Assembly: GCA_002753155.1 (NCBI GenBank)
Contig: PDZW01000007.1
Span: 1 to 64,000, forward strand
Direction of reading: 5' to 3'
Origin: Alphaproteobacteria bacterium WMHbin7
Lineage (GTDB): Bacteria > Pseudomonadota > Alphaproteobacteria > Rhodospirillales > WMHbin7
Length of the DNA stretch: 64,000 bases
The notes beneath the pieces are model-generated. The model had not been told where the DNA came from and searched no databases. It saw only the letters and a program-made list of their open reading frames with translations. Position 1 is the stretch's first letter, and each line of letters opens with the position of its first letter. Shown one piece after another: positions 18,377-27,874 of this stretch. Made by a program: the position numbers and the translations under genes.

Positions 18377-19819
18377 ATGAAAATTCAGAAAGAGCAACTT
18401 GCTGCAGTTTTGGGTCAGTTTAATCCATGGTGGAGGAGGGAATCTATTCCCGATCTGCCTAGCTGGCATCGCGCCTCGTTCGGAGAGCTGTACAACTGGA
18501 TAACGACCCCCCCCCTGCCTCGTGCGGTGTTTTTGTCTGGGGCGCGACAGGTTGGAAAAACAACTCTGTTGATGCAGGCGATCGAGCGCCTTCTTGCTTC
18601 GGGTGTCGCCCCTGCAAACATTCTTTACGTAACCTTTGACCATCCAATTTTAAAGCTCGCTGGAATCGACGAGGTTATTGAGGCGTGGCGCGAACGCGAG
18701 ACGCAAACGGGCGGAATTGAATACGTCTTTCTTGACGAGGCCCAGTTCATCAGGGATATGGGAACCTGGATCAAACATCAAGTTGACTTCGTCAAGCAAA
18801 GGCGCTTGGTCTTCACCGGTTCGGCAATGCCCATCCTTCGAACCGATCAGGAATCGGGCTTGGGCCGTTGGCATACGATCAAACTTACAACCCTTTCTTT
18901 CTACGAATATCTGCAGCTTAGGGAAACGAAGCTTCCAACATTGCCCACAATAAAATCTCTGAAAGATGTCATTGAATGGTCGTCGTCTGAAATTGCACGT
19001 GTTGGTGAAATTGCCAGCCCCTATGTCGCCCATTTTCACAATTACTTGATTTTTGGCGGCTTCCCTCAAATCGCACGCATGGATTCGATTACGCAGGCGC
19101 AAAAGCTTTTGCGGGAAGACATTGTTGACAAAGCCATTAAGCGCGACATGACGGCAACATTTGGCGTGCGCCGCGTCCTGGACCTCGAGCAGACGTTTTT
19201 ATACATCTGCTTACACGATGGCGGACTAATGGAAATGTCGTCTCTTTGCAGCAACCTTCAGGTAACTAGGCCCACGGCGCAAAACTTTATCGAGCTGCTT
19301 GAGGCGACGCACCTGATATATAGATTGCCTCCGTTTGGTTACGGAAAGGACGTACTGCGAGGTCGCCACAAGATTTATCTGGCGGATGCAGCCATTGCCC
19401 CGGCTGTTATGCTTAGGGGGCGATCCGTTCTTGACGATCCTGACGCGCTAGGCGTGGCAGCAGAAGCCGCTGTCCTCAAGCACTTGTTCGCGCGATACTA
19501 TAGGCAGAACGTTCGGTTTACCTACTGGCAAGGCAAGAACAAGCTTGAAGTCGATCTCGTTGCGGAAGTGGCAAATCAAGTCATTCCGTTCGAGGTCAAA
19601 TACCGATCGCAACCTTCTGAGCTAAAAAAACTCAAGGGACTGTTGGAGTTTTGCTCTGAACGGAAACCGGATCGTGGCTATGTCATAACAAAGTCGTTGT
19701 CGGATTTTGGGCGCCTTAATACAGGAAGCAAAACGATGCAGCCCATCTTTCTTCTCCCAGCAACTTTATTATGTTACTGGATGGGCGAGATGGAATTACA
19801 TCAGTTTGAAGAAGCGTAG
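18377..19819 (+). CDS. AAA family ATPase with DUF4143 (AAA_14/DUF4143 type)
   Basis: A 480-residue ATPase. Walker A is GARQVGKTTLL and Walker B is EYVFLDEAQFIRD, followed by FTGSAMPIL. The C-terminal half has the DUF4143 nuclease-like region, with EVDLVAEVANQVIPFEVKYRSQ resembling a PD-(D/E)XK core. Proteins of this build are widespread, patchily distributed and of unsettled function. The gene and its upstream region are clearly richer in AT than neighbouring genes, and its codon use differs, suggesting horizontal acquisition. It sits alone between gatB and a diguanylate cyclase gene. Confidence 0.85.
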   Translation: MKIQKEQLAAVLGQFNPWWRRESIPDLPSWHRASFGELYNWITTPPLPRAVFLSGARQVGKTTLLMQAIERLLASGVAPANILYVTFDHPILKLAGIDEVIEAWRERETQTGGIEYVFLDEAQFIRDMGTWIKHQVDFVKQRRLVFTGSAMPILRTDQESGLGRWHTIKLTTLSFYEYLQLRETKLPTLPTIKSLKDVIEWSSSEIARVGEIASPYVAHFHNYLIFGGFPQIARMDSITQAQKLLREDIVDKAIKRDMTATFGVRRVLDLEQTFLYICLHDGGLMEMSSLCSNLQVTRPTAQNFIELLEATHLIYRLPPFGYGKDVLRGRHKIYLADAAIAPAVMLRGRSVLDDPDALGVAAEAAVLKHLFARYYRQNVRFTYWQGKNKLEVDLVAEVANQVIPFEVKYRSQPSELKKLKGLLEFCSERKPDRGYVITKSLSDFGRLNTGSKTMQPIFLLPATLLCYWMGEMELHQFEEA

Positions 19820-19850
19820 GCTTTCGGCAGAGCGGCTCCAGGCAGCCGCC

Positions 19851-21284
19851 CTACCCCACCACCACGCGATTGCGTCCGGCGTCTTTTGCGGCGTAAAGGG
19901 CATGGTCGGCGCGACTGAGCAGCGTGTCGTGGGTGTCGCCCGGGCGGTATTGGGCAATGCCAAAGCTGGCCGTTGTCTGAATGACCTTGTCCTCATGGGT
20001 GATGGTCGCCTGGGCAATGGTAACGCGCATCTTTTCGGCCAGATGCAGCGCATCGGCTTCGCTGCACTTGCTGAGCAGCACGATATATTCCTCGCCGCCC
20101 CAGCGGCAGACGATGTCGGAAGCGCGCAGGCTGGATTTGGCAAGCTCTCCGACGGCGGTGATGACGTGGTCGCCCGCCAAATGGCCGAAGCGGTCGTTGA
20201 TGGTCTTGAAATTGTCGATATCGAACAAGGCCAGGGATAAAGCCTCGCCCGTGCGCTGCGTGTCCTTCATCGCCTGGGCCATCAGCAAATCATAGGCCTG
20301 GCGGTTGGCAAGACCGGTCAGCTTGTCGGTGGTGGCCATTAGTTCAAGGCGTCTTTGGAACGAGTTCACCGTATAGGTGGCGGCCGCCAGAATCAGCAGG
20401 CTGACCAGCAGGCTGATGGCAAGATTGGTGTATAATGTCTGGCGAATGCCGGTGAGGGCCTCGTCCTCGACCTTCTCGACGACAAGATACCAGTTGAGAT
20501 CGGGAATGAAGCGCACATTGGACAGATGGGTATGGCCCTTATACTCATACTGATAGTCGCCCCGCTTGGCCGCCAGGACCTGAGAGGCGATCTCCTTCAT
20601 GCCTTCACGGTGCATGAGGCTTTCCTCGCCAACCCCGCTGTCATTGCCGGAAAAGACGATCTTTCCCGCCTTGTCGACGAAATAGACGATGCGTCCGTAC
20701 TTCTGCTGATAATTATTGATAAGCTGGCGCATCGCGGAAACAGTGAGGCCGACGCCCGCCACGCCGATATATTGCTGATCATAGCCGAAGACGCGATAAT
20801 TGATGAAGATGGTCATGGCGTCCTGATGGGCCATGTCGGGATCGACATTGATCTCGTAGGGTTCGTTCATCTGGCGCACACGGAAATACCAGACATCCCT
20901 GGGTTCGTCCTCGCGCACCGTCTTCAAGATGCCGTCGGCGTAGTAATAGGTGCGGGTGCTTTCGGAAATGAAGAAGCTGGTGAAGGCCCCGTAGCGGGTC
21001 TTGATCTCATTGAGATAGCGGGTGATCTGGGTGGCGTCCTTTTCGCCCGCCAGCACCCAGTCGCGCAAGAACGTATCGTTGGCCATCATCGAGGAAACGA
21101 AGATGGGGCGAAGCAGATCGTGCTGAATTTCTGAATAGATATTGTCGGAGGTGAGCGGCAGTTCGGTTGCCACGATCGACTGGTGCATGCTTCTGCGGGC
21201 GACGAAGTAACCCAGGAGACTGGTGGCCAGGAATCCGCCGATCAGCAGAACGCCAAGAAGGGCGATCAGGCGGCGCTTATCCAC
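19851..21284 (-). CDS. Membrane diguanylate cyclase with periplasmic Cache-type sensor
   Basis: A protein of about 477 residues predicted to make cyclic di-GMP. An N-terminal transmembrane helix (LIALLGVLLIGGFLATSLLGYF) and a second one near residue 310 bracket a periplasmic domain with dCache-like features (TYYYADGILKTVREDEPRDVWYF). The GGDEF domain has the active-site motif RWGGEEY preceded by the inhibitory-site motif RASD, so product inhibition is expected. The start is uncertain: GTG at 21284 gives a normal N-terminus, whereas an ATG at 21365 would add 27 residues before the membrane anchor. Confidence 0.85.
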   Translation of the reverse strand: MDKRRLIALLGVLLIGGFLATSLLGYFVARRSMHQSIVATELPLTSDNIYSEIQHDLLRPIFVSSMMANDTFLRDWVLAGEKDATQITRYLNEIKTRYGAFTSFFISESTRTYYYADGILKTVREDEPRDVWYFRVRQMNEPYEINVDPDMAHQDAMTIFINYRVFGYDQQYIGVAGVGLTVSAMRQLINNYQQKYGRIVYFVDKAGKIVFSGNDSGVGEESLMHREGMKEIASQVLAAKRGDYQYEYKGHTHLSNVRFIPDLNWYLVVEKVEDEALTGIRQTLYTNLAISLLVSLLILAAATYTVNSFQRRLELMATTDKLTGLANRQAYDLLMAQAMKDTQRTGEALSLALFDIDNFKTINDRFGHLAGDHVITAVGELAKSSLRASDIVCRWGGEEYIVLLSKCSEADALHLAEKMRVTIAQATITHEDKVIQTTASFGIAQYRPGDTHDTLLSRADHALYAAKDAGRNRVVVG

Positions 21285-21520
21285 AACTCCACCGACTCGG
21301 AGTGACCCTAACACGCTGACTCCCCTCAAGTTTACAGCAAGGGGCACGGCGGGCATTCCCGCCATCCCGCTGATAAGTTAAGATAATTAAGCATGCGCGG
21401 CAAGAAGATTGCGCCCCCGCCTGGGCAAGGTTGCGCCATCCGCCGGTCTTGCTATATGAATAGCCCTGAAGCTGGGGCGCATTCCTTAGCCCTGGCATAT
21501 CCATCCCTGGGATGACGCAC

Positions 21521-22285
21521 ATGGCCAGAAGACGGCAGATTTATGAAGGCAAGGCGAAGGTTCTGTTCGAGGGGCCTGAGCCCGGGACGCTCGTGCAATA
21601 TTTCAAGGACGACGCCACGGCCTTCAACAACAAGAAGAAGGGCACGATCACCGGCAAGGGGGTGCTGAACAACCGCATCTCTGAATTTCTGATGATCAAG
21701 CTGGCCGAAATCGGCATTCCCACGCATTTCGTGCGCCGCCTCAATATGCGCGAGCAGCTGGTGCGCGAGGTCGAGATCATCCCGCTCGAGGTCGTGATCC
21801 GCAATATCGCTGCGGGCTCGCTGTCGCAGCGCTTCGGCGTTCCCGAGGGCACGTCCCTGCCGCGCTCGATCATCGAGTATTATTACAAGAACGACGAGTT
21901 GGGCGACCCTATGGTCAGCGAAGAGCACATCACCGCCTTCGGCTGGGCCAACACCCATGATCTTGACGAAATGATGGGGCTATCCTTACGCATCAACGAC
22001 TTCCTGACCGGCCTGTTCCTGGGCGTGGGCATCCGTCTGGTCGATTTCAAACTGGAATTTGGCAGGCTTTGGGAAGGCGAAGATATGCGCATCGTGCTGG
22101 CCGACGAGATCAGCCCCGACAATTGCCGTCTGTGGGACTTGAAGACCAACGAGAAGATGGACAAGGACCGTTTCCGGCGCGATCTCGGCGGTGTCGAGGA
22201 AGCCTATCAGGAAGTGGCGAGACGCTTGGGCATTCTGCCTGAAGGCGGCCCCAGGGACCTTAAGGGTCCCGCCACCATGCAATAA
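21521..22285 (+). CDS. purC: SAICAR synthetase (phosphoribosylaminoimidazole-succinocarboxamide synthase)
   Basis: A 254-residue enzyme joining aspartate to CAIR in purine synthesis. [18 protein letters not shown] at the start, plus [28 protein letters not shown] and the C-terminal [10 protein letters not shown], are diagnostic. The ATG at 21521 matches the family N-terminus better than the one at 21512. It is followed 14 bases later by purS. Confidence 0.96.
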   Translation: MARRRQIYEGKAKVLFEGPEPGTLVQYFKDDATAFNNKKKGTITGKGVLNNRISEFLMIKLAEIGIPTHFVRRLNMREQLVREVEIIPLEVVIRNIAAGSLSQRFGVPEGTSLPRSIIEYYYKNDELGDPMVSEEHITAFGWANTHDLDEMMGLSLRINDFLTGLFLGVGIRLVDFKLEFGRLWEGEDMRIVLADEISPDNCRLWDLKTNEKMDKDRFRRDLGGVEEAYQEVARRLGILPEGGPRDLKGPATMQ

Positions 22286-22299
22286 GGGAGCTTTCGGCT

Positions 22300-22539
22300 A
22301 TGAAGGCGAAGGTGCATGTTACGCTGAAGCACGGCGTTCTCGATCCCCAGGGCAAGGCGGTTGGCCATGCCCTGGAATCCCTGGGCTTCAAGGGAGTAGG
22401 CGAGGTGCGGGTCGGTCGTTTCATCGAGGTCGAACTGTCCGAGAACGATCCCGCCAAGGCCAAGGCCGAGGCCGAGGATATGTGCCGCAAGCTTCTGGCC
22501 AACACCGTGATCGAGAATTTCTCGGTCGAAGTAATTTAG
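22300..22539 (+). CDS. purS: FGAM synthase subunit PurS
   Basis: A 79-residue small subunit of formylglycinamidine ribonucleotide synthase, which works with PurQ and PurL. MKAKVHVTLKHGVLDPQG and the ending VIENFSVEVI are typical, and length is normal. purQ and purL, which usually follow, are absent: the next item downstream is a 136-bp palindromic element whose terminal TAG provides the purS stop codon, then a convergent gene. Confidence 0.93.
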   Translation: MKAKVHVTLKHGVLDPQGKAVGHALESLGFKGVGEVRVGRFIEVELSENDPAKAKAEAEDMCRKLLANTVIENFSVEVI

Positions 22540-22676
22540 AGCGGGTCGTCTGAAATCGGAGCCGTATGGCGGCTCCGATTGAAGGCGTGAATCCGCTCTA
22601 CATACTTGTTTTAGCGAACGATTCACGTTTAGCCCCGAGTCACCCGAGTGACTCGGGGCTAAACGATCGTGCGCTA
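22537..22676 (-). repeat. 136-bp TA-flanked palindromic element, copy A
   Basis: One of two copies in the window. In minus orientation it aligns without gaps to copy B at 43884-44023, with about 118 of 139 compared bases identical. A 38-base arm (22627-22664) forms a perfect 17-bp stem with a four-base loop. A second compound arm has outer stem TAGAGCGG/CCGCTCTA and inner stem AATCGGAGCCG/CGGCTCCGATT. Both ends are flanked by TA, and the TA plus the element's terminal G gives the TAG stop codons of purS (plus strand) and of the convergent SpoIIAA-like gene (minus strand). It may also act as a two-way terminator. Confidence 0.85.
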
Positions 22677-23036
22677 AGCGCGGCCTTTGACCCAAATCCA
22701 GGCTTCGCGGCGCTCTTTGGCGGTGAAGTAGCGGACATCCGATTTGCTAAGCGCATTGAAGGCGACGGCTGAGGCCTTTTCCCAGGCCGTGTCGCCGATC
22801 AGGGCGCAGCGCTCGAAATCGTTCCAGTGGCGCACACCCAGAATGAAATCCTCCCAGGCGGCCCCCATCGTCATGCCCTCGAAGGCGGTCATGTCGATCA
22901 GGCAGCGCACGCATCCATGCTCGGCCACCAGGGCATCCAGATGCGGACAGAATCTTTTGTAATCGCCATCGGTAAGCTTGCCGACGACGCACAGGCTTAA
23001 GAAATTGCCTTGGCTTTCCGGCTGAATTTCGAACAT
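22674..23036 (-). CDS. SpoIIAA-like / STAS-fold domain protein
   Basis: A 120-residue cytoplasmic protein of the SpoIIAA-like family seen in proteobacteria. The pattern NFLSLCVVGKLTDGDYKRFCPHL, CLIDMTAFEGMTMGAAWEDF and RCALIGDTAWEKA fits this family, whose role is unclear. The start at 23036 is set by a GGAGG ribosome-binding site eight bases upstream of ATG. It is convergent with purS; its TAG stop overlaps the end of the palindromic element. Confidence 0.82.
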   Translation of the reverse strand: MFEIQPESQGNFLSLCVVGKLTDGDYKRFCPHLDALVAEHGCVRCLIDMTAFEGMTMGAAWEDFILGVRHWNDFERCALIGDTAWEKASAVAFNALSKSDVRYFTAKERREAWIWVKGRA

Positions 23037-23229
23037 GGAGCGCCTCCAGGCCACACCACCCGGGGGGATATTATCATAATTGATAATTTAGAGAGCCTGC
23101 AAAGATTGCGGAGCAGCTATTCGCCCAGCCGCTTCTTTTTGGATCAAGGGGATAAGGGCGACCTTGAGCCTTCGGGGCTTATCGGGCATTCTGTGCCACC
23201 TTATCCACAGACCATCAGGCATCCGGTCC

Positions 23230-24834
23230 ATGTCCGACAAGCGCGTATATCTTTATGACAGCACCCTGCGCGACGGCGCGCAGACGCAAGGCGTCGATTT
23301 TTCGGTGGCCGACAAGATCGCCATTGCCGCCGAGCTGGACCGTCTGGGCATCGACTATATCGAGGGCGGCTGGCCGGGGGCCAATCCCACCGACGACACG
23401 TTTTTCGCAAGTCTTCCAGCCCTCTCCAGGGCGCGCTTCACCTCGTTTGGCATGACGCGCCGCCAGGGCCGCTCGGCCGAGAACGATCCGGGCTTTCAAG
23501 CCCTGTTCGCACCGGGAATTCGCGCGGTCACCATGGTGGGCAAAAGCTGGGATTTCCAGGTCGAGGTGGCGCTTGGCATCGAACTGGCCGAGAATGTGCG
23601 CATGATTTCCGACTCGGTGGCCTATGCCAAGACCCGGGTCGATGAGGTGATGTTCGACGCCGAACATTTCTTCGATGGCTTCAAGGCCAATCCCGATTAC
23701 GCCCTGTCCTGCGTCGAGGCGGCCTATCAGGCCGGAGCGCGCTGGGTCGTGCTGTGCGACACCAACGGCGGAGCACTTCCCCACGAGATCGAGGAGATCG
23801 TGACCAAGGTCTCGGCCCGCGTTCCTGGAACACATCTAGGCATCCATTGCCATAATGACAGCGACAATGCGGTGGCCAACTCGCTGGCCGCCGTGCGGGC
23901 GGGGGCTAGGCAGGTGCAGGGCACGCTGAACGGGCTGGGCGAGCGCTGCGGCAACGCCAATCTGATCAGCATCGTGGCCAATCTGGTCTTGAAGATGGGC
24001 TATGAAACCAGCATCACGCCCTCGGACATGACGCGGCTTAAGCATGTCAGCCGGGTCTTGGACGAGCGCTTGAACCGCGCCCCCGACCGCAGGGCCCCTT
24101 ATGTGGGCGGCAGTGCCTTCGCCCATAAGGGCGGCCTGCATGTCTCGGCGGTCGAAAAGGACCCGCGCTGCTACGAGCATATCTCGCCGGAACTGGTGGG
24201 CAATCATCGCCATGTCGTGGTGTCGAATCAGTCCGGGCGCTCGAATATTCTGGCGACGCTGCGCGATCTGGGGGTCGATGTCGACAGCACCGATCCCAAA
24301 GTGGCCCGCATGCTGGAAGAGGTCAAGCAGCGCGAATATGACGGCTATGCCTATGACGGGGCCGAGGCCAGCCTGGAATTGCTGGTGCGCCGGTCCTTCG
24401 GCCAGGTTCCCGCCTATTTCGATCTGAAAAGCTTTCGCGTCATCACCAGACGCGAATGGCAGACGGATGGCAGCTTTGCTCTGGTCAGCGAAGCCACGGT
24501 CAAGGGCCGCGTGCAAGGCGATGATCTGATGGAAGTGGCCGAGGGCAACGGCCCGGTCAATGCGCTGGATGCGGCGTTGCGCAAGATGCTGCGCCCCTTC
24601 GCCGCCCATCTGGAGGATTTGAAGCTGGTCGATTACAAGGTGCGCATCTTTACGCCGGGAGCGGGCCCCGGCGACGGCACCGATGCCGTAACCCGCGTCA
24701 TGATCGAAAGTGCGGACAAGCAGGGGCGGCGCTGGTCCACGGTGGGGGTGTCCACCAACGTCGTCGATGCCTCGTTCGATGCGTTGTCGGACAGTTTTAC
24801 CTATAAGCTGCTTAGGGACGGCGCTTTGTCGTGA
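23230..24834 (+). CDS. cimA: Citramalate synthase
   Basis: A 534-residue enzyme of the LeuA/homocitrate synthase superfamily making citramalate from pyruvate and acetyl-CoA, the threonine-independent route to isoleucine. It shows LYDSTLRDGAQTQGVDFS, the metal-binding HCHNDSDNAVANSLAA and NGLGERCGNANL, and a C-terminal regulatory LeuA-dimer domain that typically senses an amino acid. The ATG at 23230 is used; an in-frame codon at 23164 would add improbable sequence. Its stop overlaps the GTG of trmJ. A homologous 2-isopropylmalate synthase is less likely given the DGAQTQG and GGWPGANPTDD signatures. Confidence 0.92.
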   Translation: MSDKRVYLYDSTLRDGAQTQGVDFSVADKIAIAAELDRLGIDYIEGGWPGANPTDDTFFASLPALSRARFTSFGMTRRQGRSAENDPGFQALFAPGIRAVTMVGKSWDFQVEVALGIELAENVRMISDSVAYAKTRVDEVMFDAEHFFDGFKANPDYALSCVEAAYQAGARWVVLCDTNGGALPHEIEEIVTKVSARVPGTHLGIHCHNDSDNAVANSLAAVRAGARQVQGTLNGLGERCGNANLISIVANLVLKMGYETSITPSDMTRLKHVSRVLDERLNRAPDRRAPYVGGSAFAHKGGLHVSAVEKDPRCYEHISPELVGNHRHVVVSNQSGRSNILATLRDLGVDVDSTDPKVARMLEEVKQREYDGYAYDGAEASLELLVRRSFGQVPAYFDLKSFRVITRREWQTDGSFALVSEATVKGRVQGDDLMEVAEGNGPVNALDAALRKMLRPFAAHLEDLKLVDYKVRIFTPGAGPGDGTDAVTRVMIESADKQGRRWSTVGVSTNVVDASFDALSDSFTYKLLRDGALS

Positions 24835-25610
24835 GCGTAACCTCCGGCACTGATCACACCAAAAAGAGCGCGCCAGATCCCCAAGCCCCCGCCGTCATTC
24901 TGGTGGCGCCGCAATTGGCGATGAATATCGGTACTGCGGCCCGCGCCATGGCCAATTGCGCCCTTTACGATCTGCGCATCGTGAACCCTCTGCCGCGCTG
25001 GCCCAACGAATTGTCGCGCCGGGCCTCGTCGGGGGCTGAATCGATTCTCGATCAGGCGCGCATTTGCGCCAGCACCAGCGAAGCCATCGCCGATCTTACC
25101 CGCGTCTACGCCACGACAGGGCGCACAAGGCGCATGACCAAGCGCATCGTAACCCCCAGACAGGCGGGTTTGGAGGCCAGAGAGGCCAGTGCTGTGGGCG
25201 AGAAAGTCGGATTTTTGTTTGGCCCGGAACGCACGGGGCTTGAGAACGACGATCTGGCCCTGTGCGACGCGCTGATCAATGTGCCCCTCAATCCCGCTTT
25301 CGCTTCGCTCAATCTGGCCCAGGCCGTGCTGATGGTGGGCTATGAATGGTTTCAGTCGGGCGATGCCACAGCGCCCAGCCGTCTGGCTTCGGGCGATTCC
25401 AAGCCTGCCAGCAAGCAGGAGCTGGAGAATTTCTTTTTGCATCTCGAGCGCGAGCTTGATCACTGTGGCTTTCTGCGCGTGGCCGACAAGCGCCCGACCA
25501 TGGTGCGCAATATCCGCAACATCTTTCAGCGGGCGGGCATGACCGAACAGGAAGTGCGCACCCTGCACGGCGTGGTGGCGGAATTGGTCAGGGGGCCCCG
25601 CAATCCATGA
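24831..25610 (+). CDS. trmJ: tRNA (cytidine/uridine-2'-O-)-methyltransferase TrmJ-like
   Basis: A 259-residue SPOUT methyltransferase that 2'-O-methylates position 32 of the tRNA anticodon loop. VILVAPQLAMNIGTAARAMANC, FGPERTGLENDDLALCD and the knot motif VPLNPAFASLNLAQAV are typical, and the C-terminal extension with LHLERELDHCGFL is characteristic of TrmJ. It starts with GTG overlapping the cimA stop (GTGA) and overlaps the next gene as well, forming a coupled series. Confidence 0.9.
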   Translation: MSVTSGTDHTKKSAPDPQAPAVILVAPQLAMNIGTAARAMANCALYDLRIVNPLPRWPNELSRRASSGAESILDQARICASTSEAIADLTRVYATTGRTRRMTKRIVTPRQAGLEAREASAVGEKVGFLFGPERTGLENDDLALCDALINVPLNPAFASLNLAQAVLMVGYEWFQSGDATAPSRLASGDSKPASKQELENFFLHLERELDHCGFLRVADKRPTMVRNIRNIFQRAGMTEQEVRTLHGVVAELVRGPRNP

Positions 25611-26128
25611 TGGCGGTGTCGCATGTGGTGGTGGGCGGCGCCGTCTGGGCGGGCGTCTCCCAAGCACTGGGTCAGCCGACGGCGCCGGAAGCTCTGGGCC
25701 TGGCCGCCCTGGGGGCTCTGCTGCCCGACATCGACCACCCCAAATCCTGGGTAGGTAAGCGCCTAGCCCTGGTCTCGGTGCCTCTGGCTGCCTTGATCGG
25801 GCATCGCGGGCTTACCCATTCCCTGTTGGCCGTGCTGGCTTTTTCCCTGTTTCTGGGATTTGCCGGAACCTCGTCTCTGGCCGCCCCCCTGGCCGTGGGC
25901 TATCTCTCCCATCTGTTGGCTGACGGCTTCACCCTTTCCGGGGTACCCCTGTTCTGGCCTCTGAAGCGAACCTATGGCATTCCCCTGATCCGCACGGGCA
26001 GTCCGCTCGAGATTGCCCTGCTGGCGCTTTTGGCCAGCCTGATGGCCGCCCTGGGGGCAGAAAACGGCGATTTAGCGCAGGCCAGCCAGGCCTTCCACAA
26101 GCTTTTGCGGCTGGCGAAATTCAATTGA
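25607..26128 (+). CDS. YdjM-type membrane metal-dependent hydrolase family protein
   Basis: A 173-residue, strongly hydrophobic protein (about four membrane segments) of the DUF457/YdjM family. Conserved metal-binding-like motifs [18 protein letters not shown] and [11 protein letters not shown] are present near the cytoplasmic side. E. coli YdjM is LexA-regulated but its activity is not well established. It starts at an ATG overlapping the trmJ stop; a second ATG follows directly. Confidence 0.82.
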   Translation: MMAVSHVVVGGAVWAGVSQALGQPTAPEALGLAALGALLPDIDHPKSWVGKRLALVSVPLAALIGHRGLTHSLLAVLAFSLFLGFAGTSSLAAPLAVGYLSHLLADGFTLSGVPLFWPLKRTYGIPLIRTGSPLEIALLALLASLMAALGAENGDLAQASQAFHKLLRLAKFN

Positions 26129-26210
26129 CAAGGTGGCGGGGCGCTACTATGTTCCGCCCTCTCGTGGCGGGCCTGTGGCACGCCGCGCCTCAATATTTGA
26201 CAGGTGGGTC

Positions 26211-26513
26211 ATGTTCGCAGTGGTCAAGACGGGCGGCAAGCAATACAGGGTCGCCGAGAACGATACCATCACGGTGGAAAAGCTGTTGGGCGAGCCCGGT
26301 TCGCCCGTGAAGCTGGACCAGGTCCTGATGGTGGGCGGCAAGATTGGCAGGCCCCTGGTGGCGGGCGCTTCGGTTAGCGCCGAAATCGTCGAGCAGACCC
26401 GTGGGCCCAAGCTCATCATCTTCAAGAAGCGCCGCCGCAAGAGCTCGCGTCGCAAGAACGGGCATCGTCAGGATCTGACGGTGCTGAAGATCACCGGCAT
26501 CGCGGCCGGCTGA
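26211..26513 (+). CDS. rplU: 50S ribosomal protein L21
   Basis: A 100-residue ribosomal protein beginning [20 protein letters not shown] and ending with the basic [19 protein letters not shown] region that contacts rRNA. The ATG at 26211 is given by the conserved N-terminus; an in-frame codon at 26133 is rejected. It is followed 22 bases later by rpmA, the usual operon. Confidence 0.97.
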   Translation: MFAVVKTGGKQYRVAENDTITVEKLLGEPGSPVKLDQVLMVGGKIGRPLVAGASVSAEIVEQTRGPKLIIFKKRRRKSSRRKNGHRQDLTVLKITGIAAG

Positions 26514-26535
26514 TCGGACATCGGAGGGTTCTGAA

Positions 26536-26793
26536 ATGGCACATAAAAAGGCTGGCGGCAGTTCACGCAACGGTCGCGATTCAAACGCCCAGCGTCTGGG
26601 CGTCAAGCGCTTCGGCGGTCAGGCGGTTTTGGCCGGCAACATTCTGGTGCGCCAGCGCGGCACCAAGTTCCATCCCGGCGCCAATGTCGGCATCGGCAAG
26701 GATCATACGCTGTTCGCCCTGATCGACGGCAAGGTGGGCTTCGCCACCGGAATCAAGGGCCGCATGTTCGTTTCGGTCGCAGCCGCAGAATAA
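26536..26793 (+). CDS. rpmA: 50S ribosomal protein L27
   Basis: An 85-residue ribosomal protein with the typical N-terminus [20 protein letters not shown] and [19 protein letters not shown]. It lies after a GGAGG ribosome-binding site and ends the rplU-rpmA unit, with a strong terminator downstream. Confidence 0.98.
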   Translation: MAHKKAGGSSRNGRDSNAQRLGVKRFGGQAVLAGNILVRQRGTKFHPGANVGIGKDHTLFALIDGKVGFATGIKGRMFVSVAAAE

Positions 26794-26817
26794 GGCGTAG
26801 CGCCTCGAACTGTTGCG

Positions 26818-26845
26818 AAGGGGAAGGTGCTGCCTTCCCCTTTTT
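26818..26845 (+). terminator. Rho-independent terminator after rpmA
   Basis: A 10-bp perfect stem (AAGGGGAAGG / CCTTCCCCTT) with a five-base loop is followed by a T-run. It separates rplU-rpmA from obgE, which must have its own promoter or depend on read-through. Confidence 0.85.
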
Positions 26846-26869
26846 GCTTTTTAATTTTAAGGTTTTGCC

Positions 26870-27874
26870 ATGAAATTTCTGGACGAGTGCAAAATCTTTC
26901 TTAAAAGCGGCGACGGCGGAGCCGGTTGCTGTTCGTTCAGGCGCGAGCGCTTCATCGAATTCGGAGGTCCCGACGGCGGCAATGGCGGGCGCGGCGGCGA
27001 TATCGTTTTCGTGGGCAAGCAGAATCTCAACACCCTCATCGATTTTCGCTATCGCCAGCATTTCAAGGCCGAAAAGGGCCATCACGGCATGGGCAACAAC
27101 CGCACGGGTGCGGATGGCGAAGGGCTTGAGATCGCCGTGCCGGTGGGAACGCAGATTCTGACCGAGGACAAAGAAGAAGTGCTGGCCGACATCACTGAAG
27201 ACGGTCAGCGTGTTCTGCTGCTGCGCGGCGGCGACGGCGGCTTTGGCAACATGCACTTCAAGAGTTCGACCAATCAGGCGCCGAGACGGGCCGACGAGGG
27301 CTGGCCAGGGCAGGAATTGTGGGTGTGGCTGCATCTGAAGCTGATTGCTGATGTGGGGTTGGTCGGTCTGCCCAATGCCGGTAAATCGACTTTTCTGGCC
27401 GCCGTTACGCGGGCCCGGCCCAAGATCGCCGCCTATCCCTTCACTACCTTGCATCCCAATCTGGGTGTCGCCCATGTCGACGAGCGCGAATTCGTGATCG
27501 CCGACATTCCCGGCCTGATCGAGGGAGCGCATGAGGGGGCGGGGCTGGGGGATCGCTTTCTGGGCCATGTCGAGCGTTGCCGGGTGTTGTTGCATCTGGT
27601 CGATGCGACCGAGGAAAATGTGGTGGAAAGCTGGCGCACGGTGCGCCATGAATTGAAGGCCTATGGCAACGGATTGGACAAGAAACCCGAGATCACAGCG
27701 CTGAACAAGATCGACGCCCTGACGCCGGAAGACATCGAAGCCAAGCGGGCCGCCCTTGCCAAGGCGACCAGAAGGGCGGTCTATCCTATTTCGGGCGTTG
27801 CCGGAAGCGGGGTGCAAGACGTGTTGCGCCACCTTGATCAGCGGATTCAGAAGGCCAAGGGGAAGTTGGCATGA
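26870..27874 (+). CDS. obgE: GTPase Obg
   Basis: A 334-residue ribosome-assembly and stress-linked GTPase. The glycine-rich Obg fold comes first ([30 protein letters not shown]), then the G domain with [30 protein letters not shown] and NKID. No C-terminal OCT domain is present, as in many proteobacteria. Its stop overlaps the proB start (ATGA). Confidence 0.97.
   Translation: MKFLDECKIFLKSGDGGAGCCSFRRERFIEFGGPDGGNGGRGGDIVFVGKQNLNTLIDFRYRQHFKAEKGHHGMGNNRTGADGEGLEIAVPVGTQILTEDKEEVLADITEDGQRVLLLRGGDGGFGNMHFKSSTNQAPRRADEGWPGQELWVWLHLKLIADVGLVGLPNAGKSTFLAAVTRARPKIAAYPFTTLHPNLGVAHVDEREFVIADIPGLIEGAHEGAGLGDRFLGHVERCRVLLHLVDATEENVVESWRTVRHELKAYGNGLDKKPEITALNKIDALTPEDIEAKRAALAKATRRAVYPISGVAGSGVQDVLRHLDQRIQKAKGKLA

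Noticed and set aside
22207-22695. Minus-strand frame of about 162 codons over purS that includes the element peptide
   Set aside because: It overlaps certain purC/purS coding; its only interest is that the element's open frame is also free of stops here, which is reported with the element.
18285-23210. DnaA-box-like sequences (TTATCCACA at 21277 and 23201, a related one near 18288) as a replication origin
   Set aside because: They are scattered over 5 kb, one lies over a gene start, and there is no box cluster with an AT-rich unwinding region or dnaA/dnaN/hemE neighbourhood.
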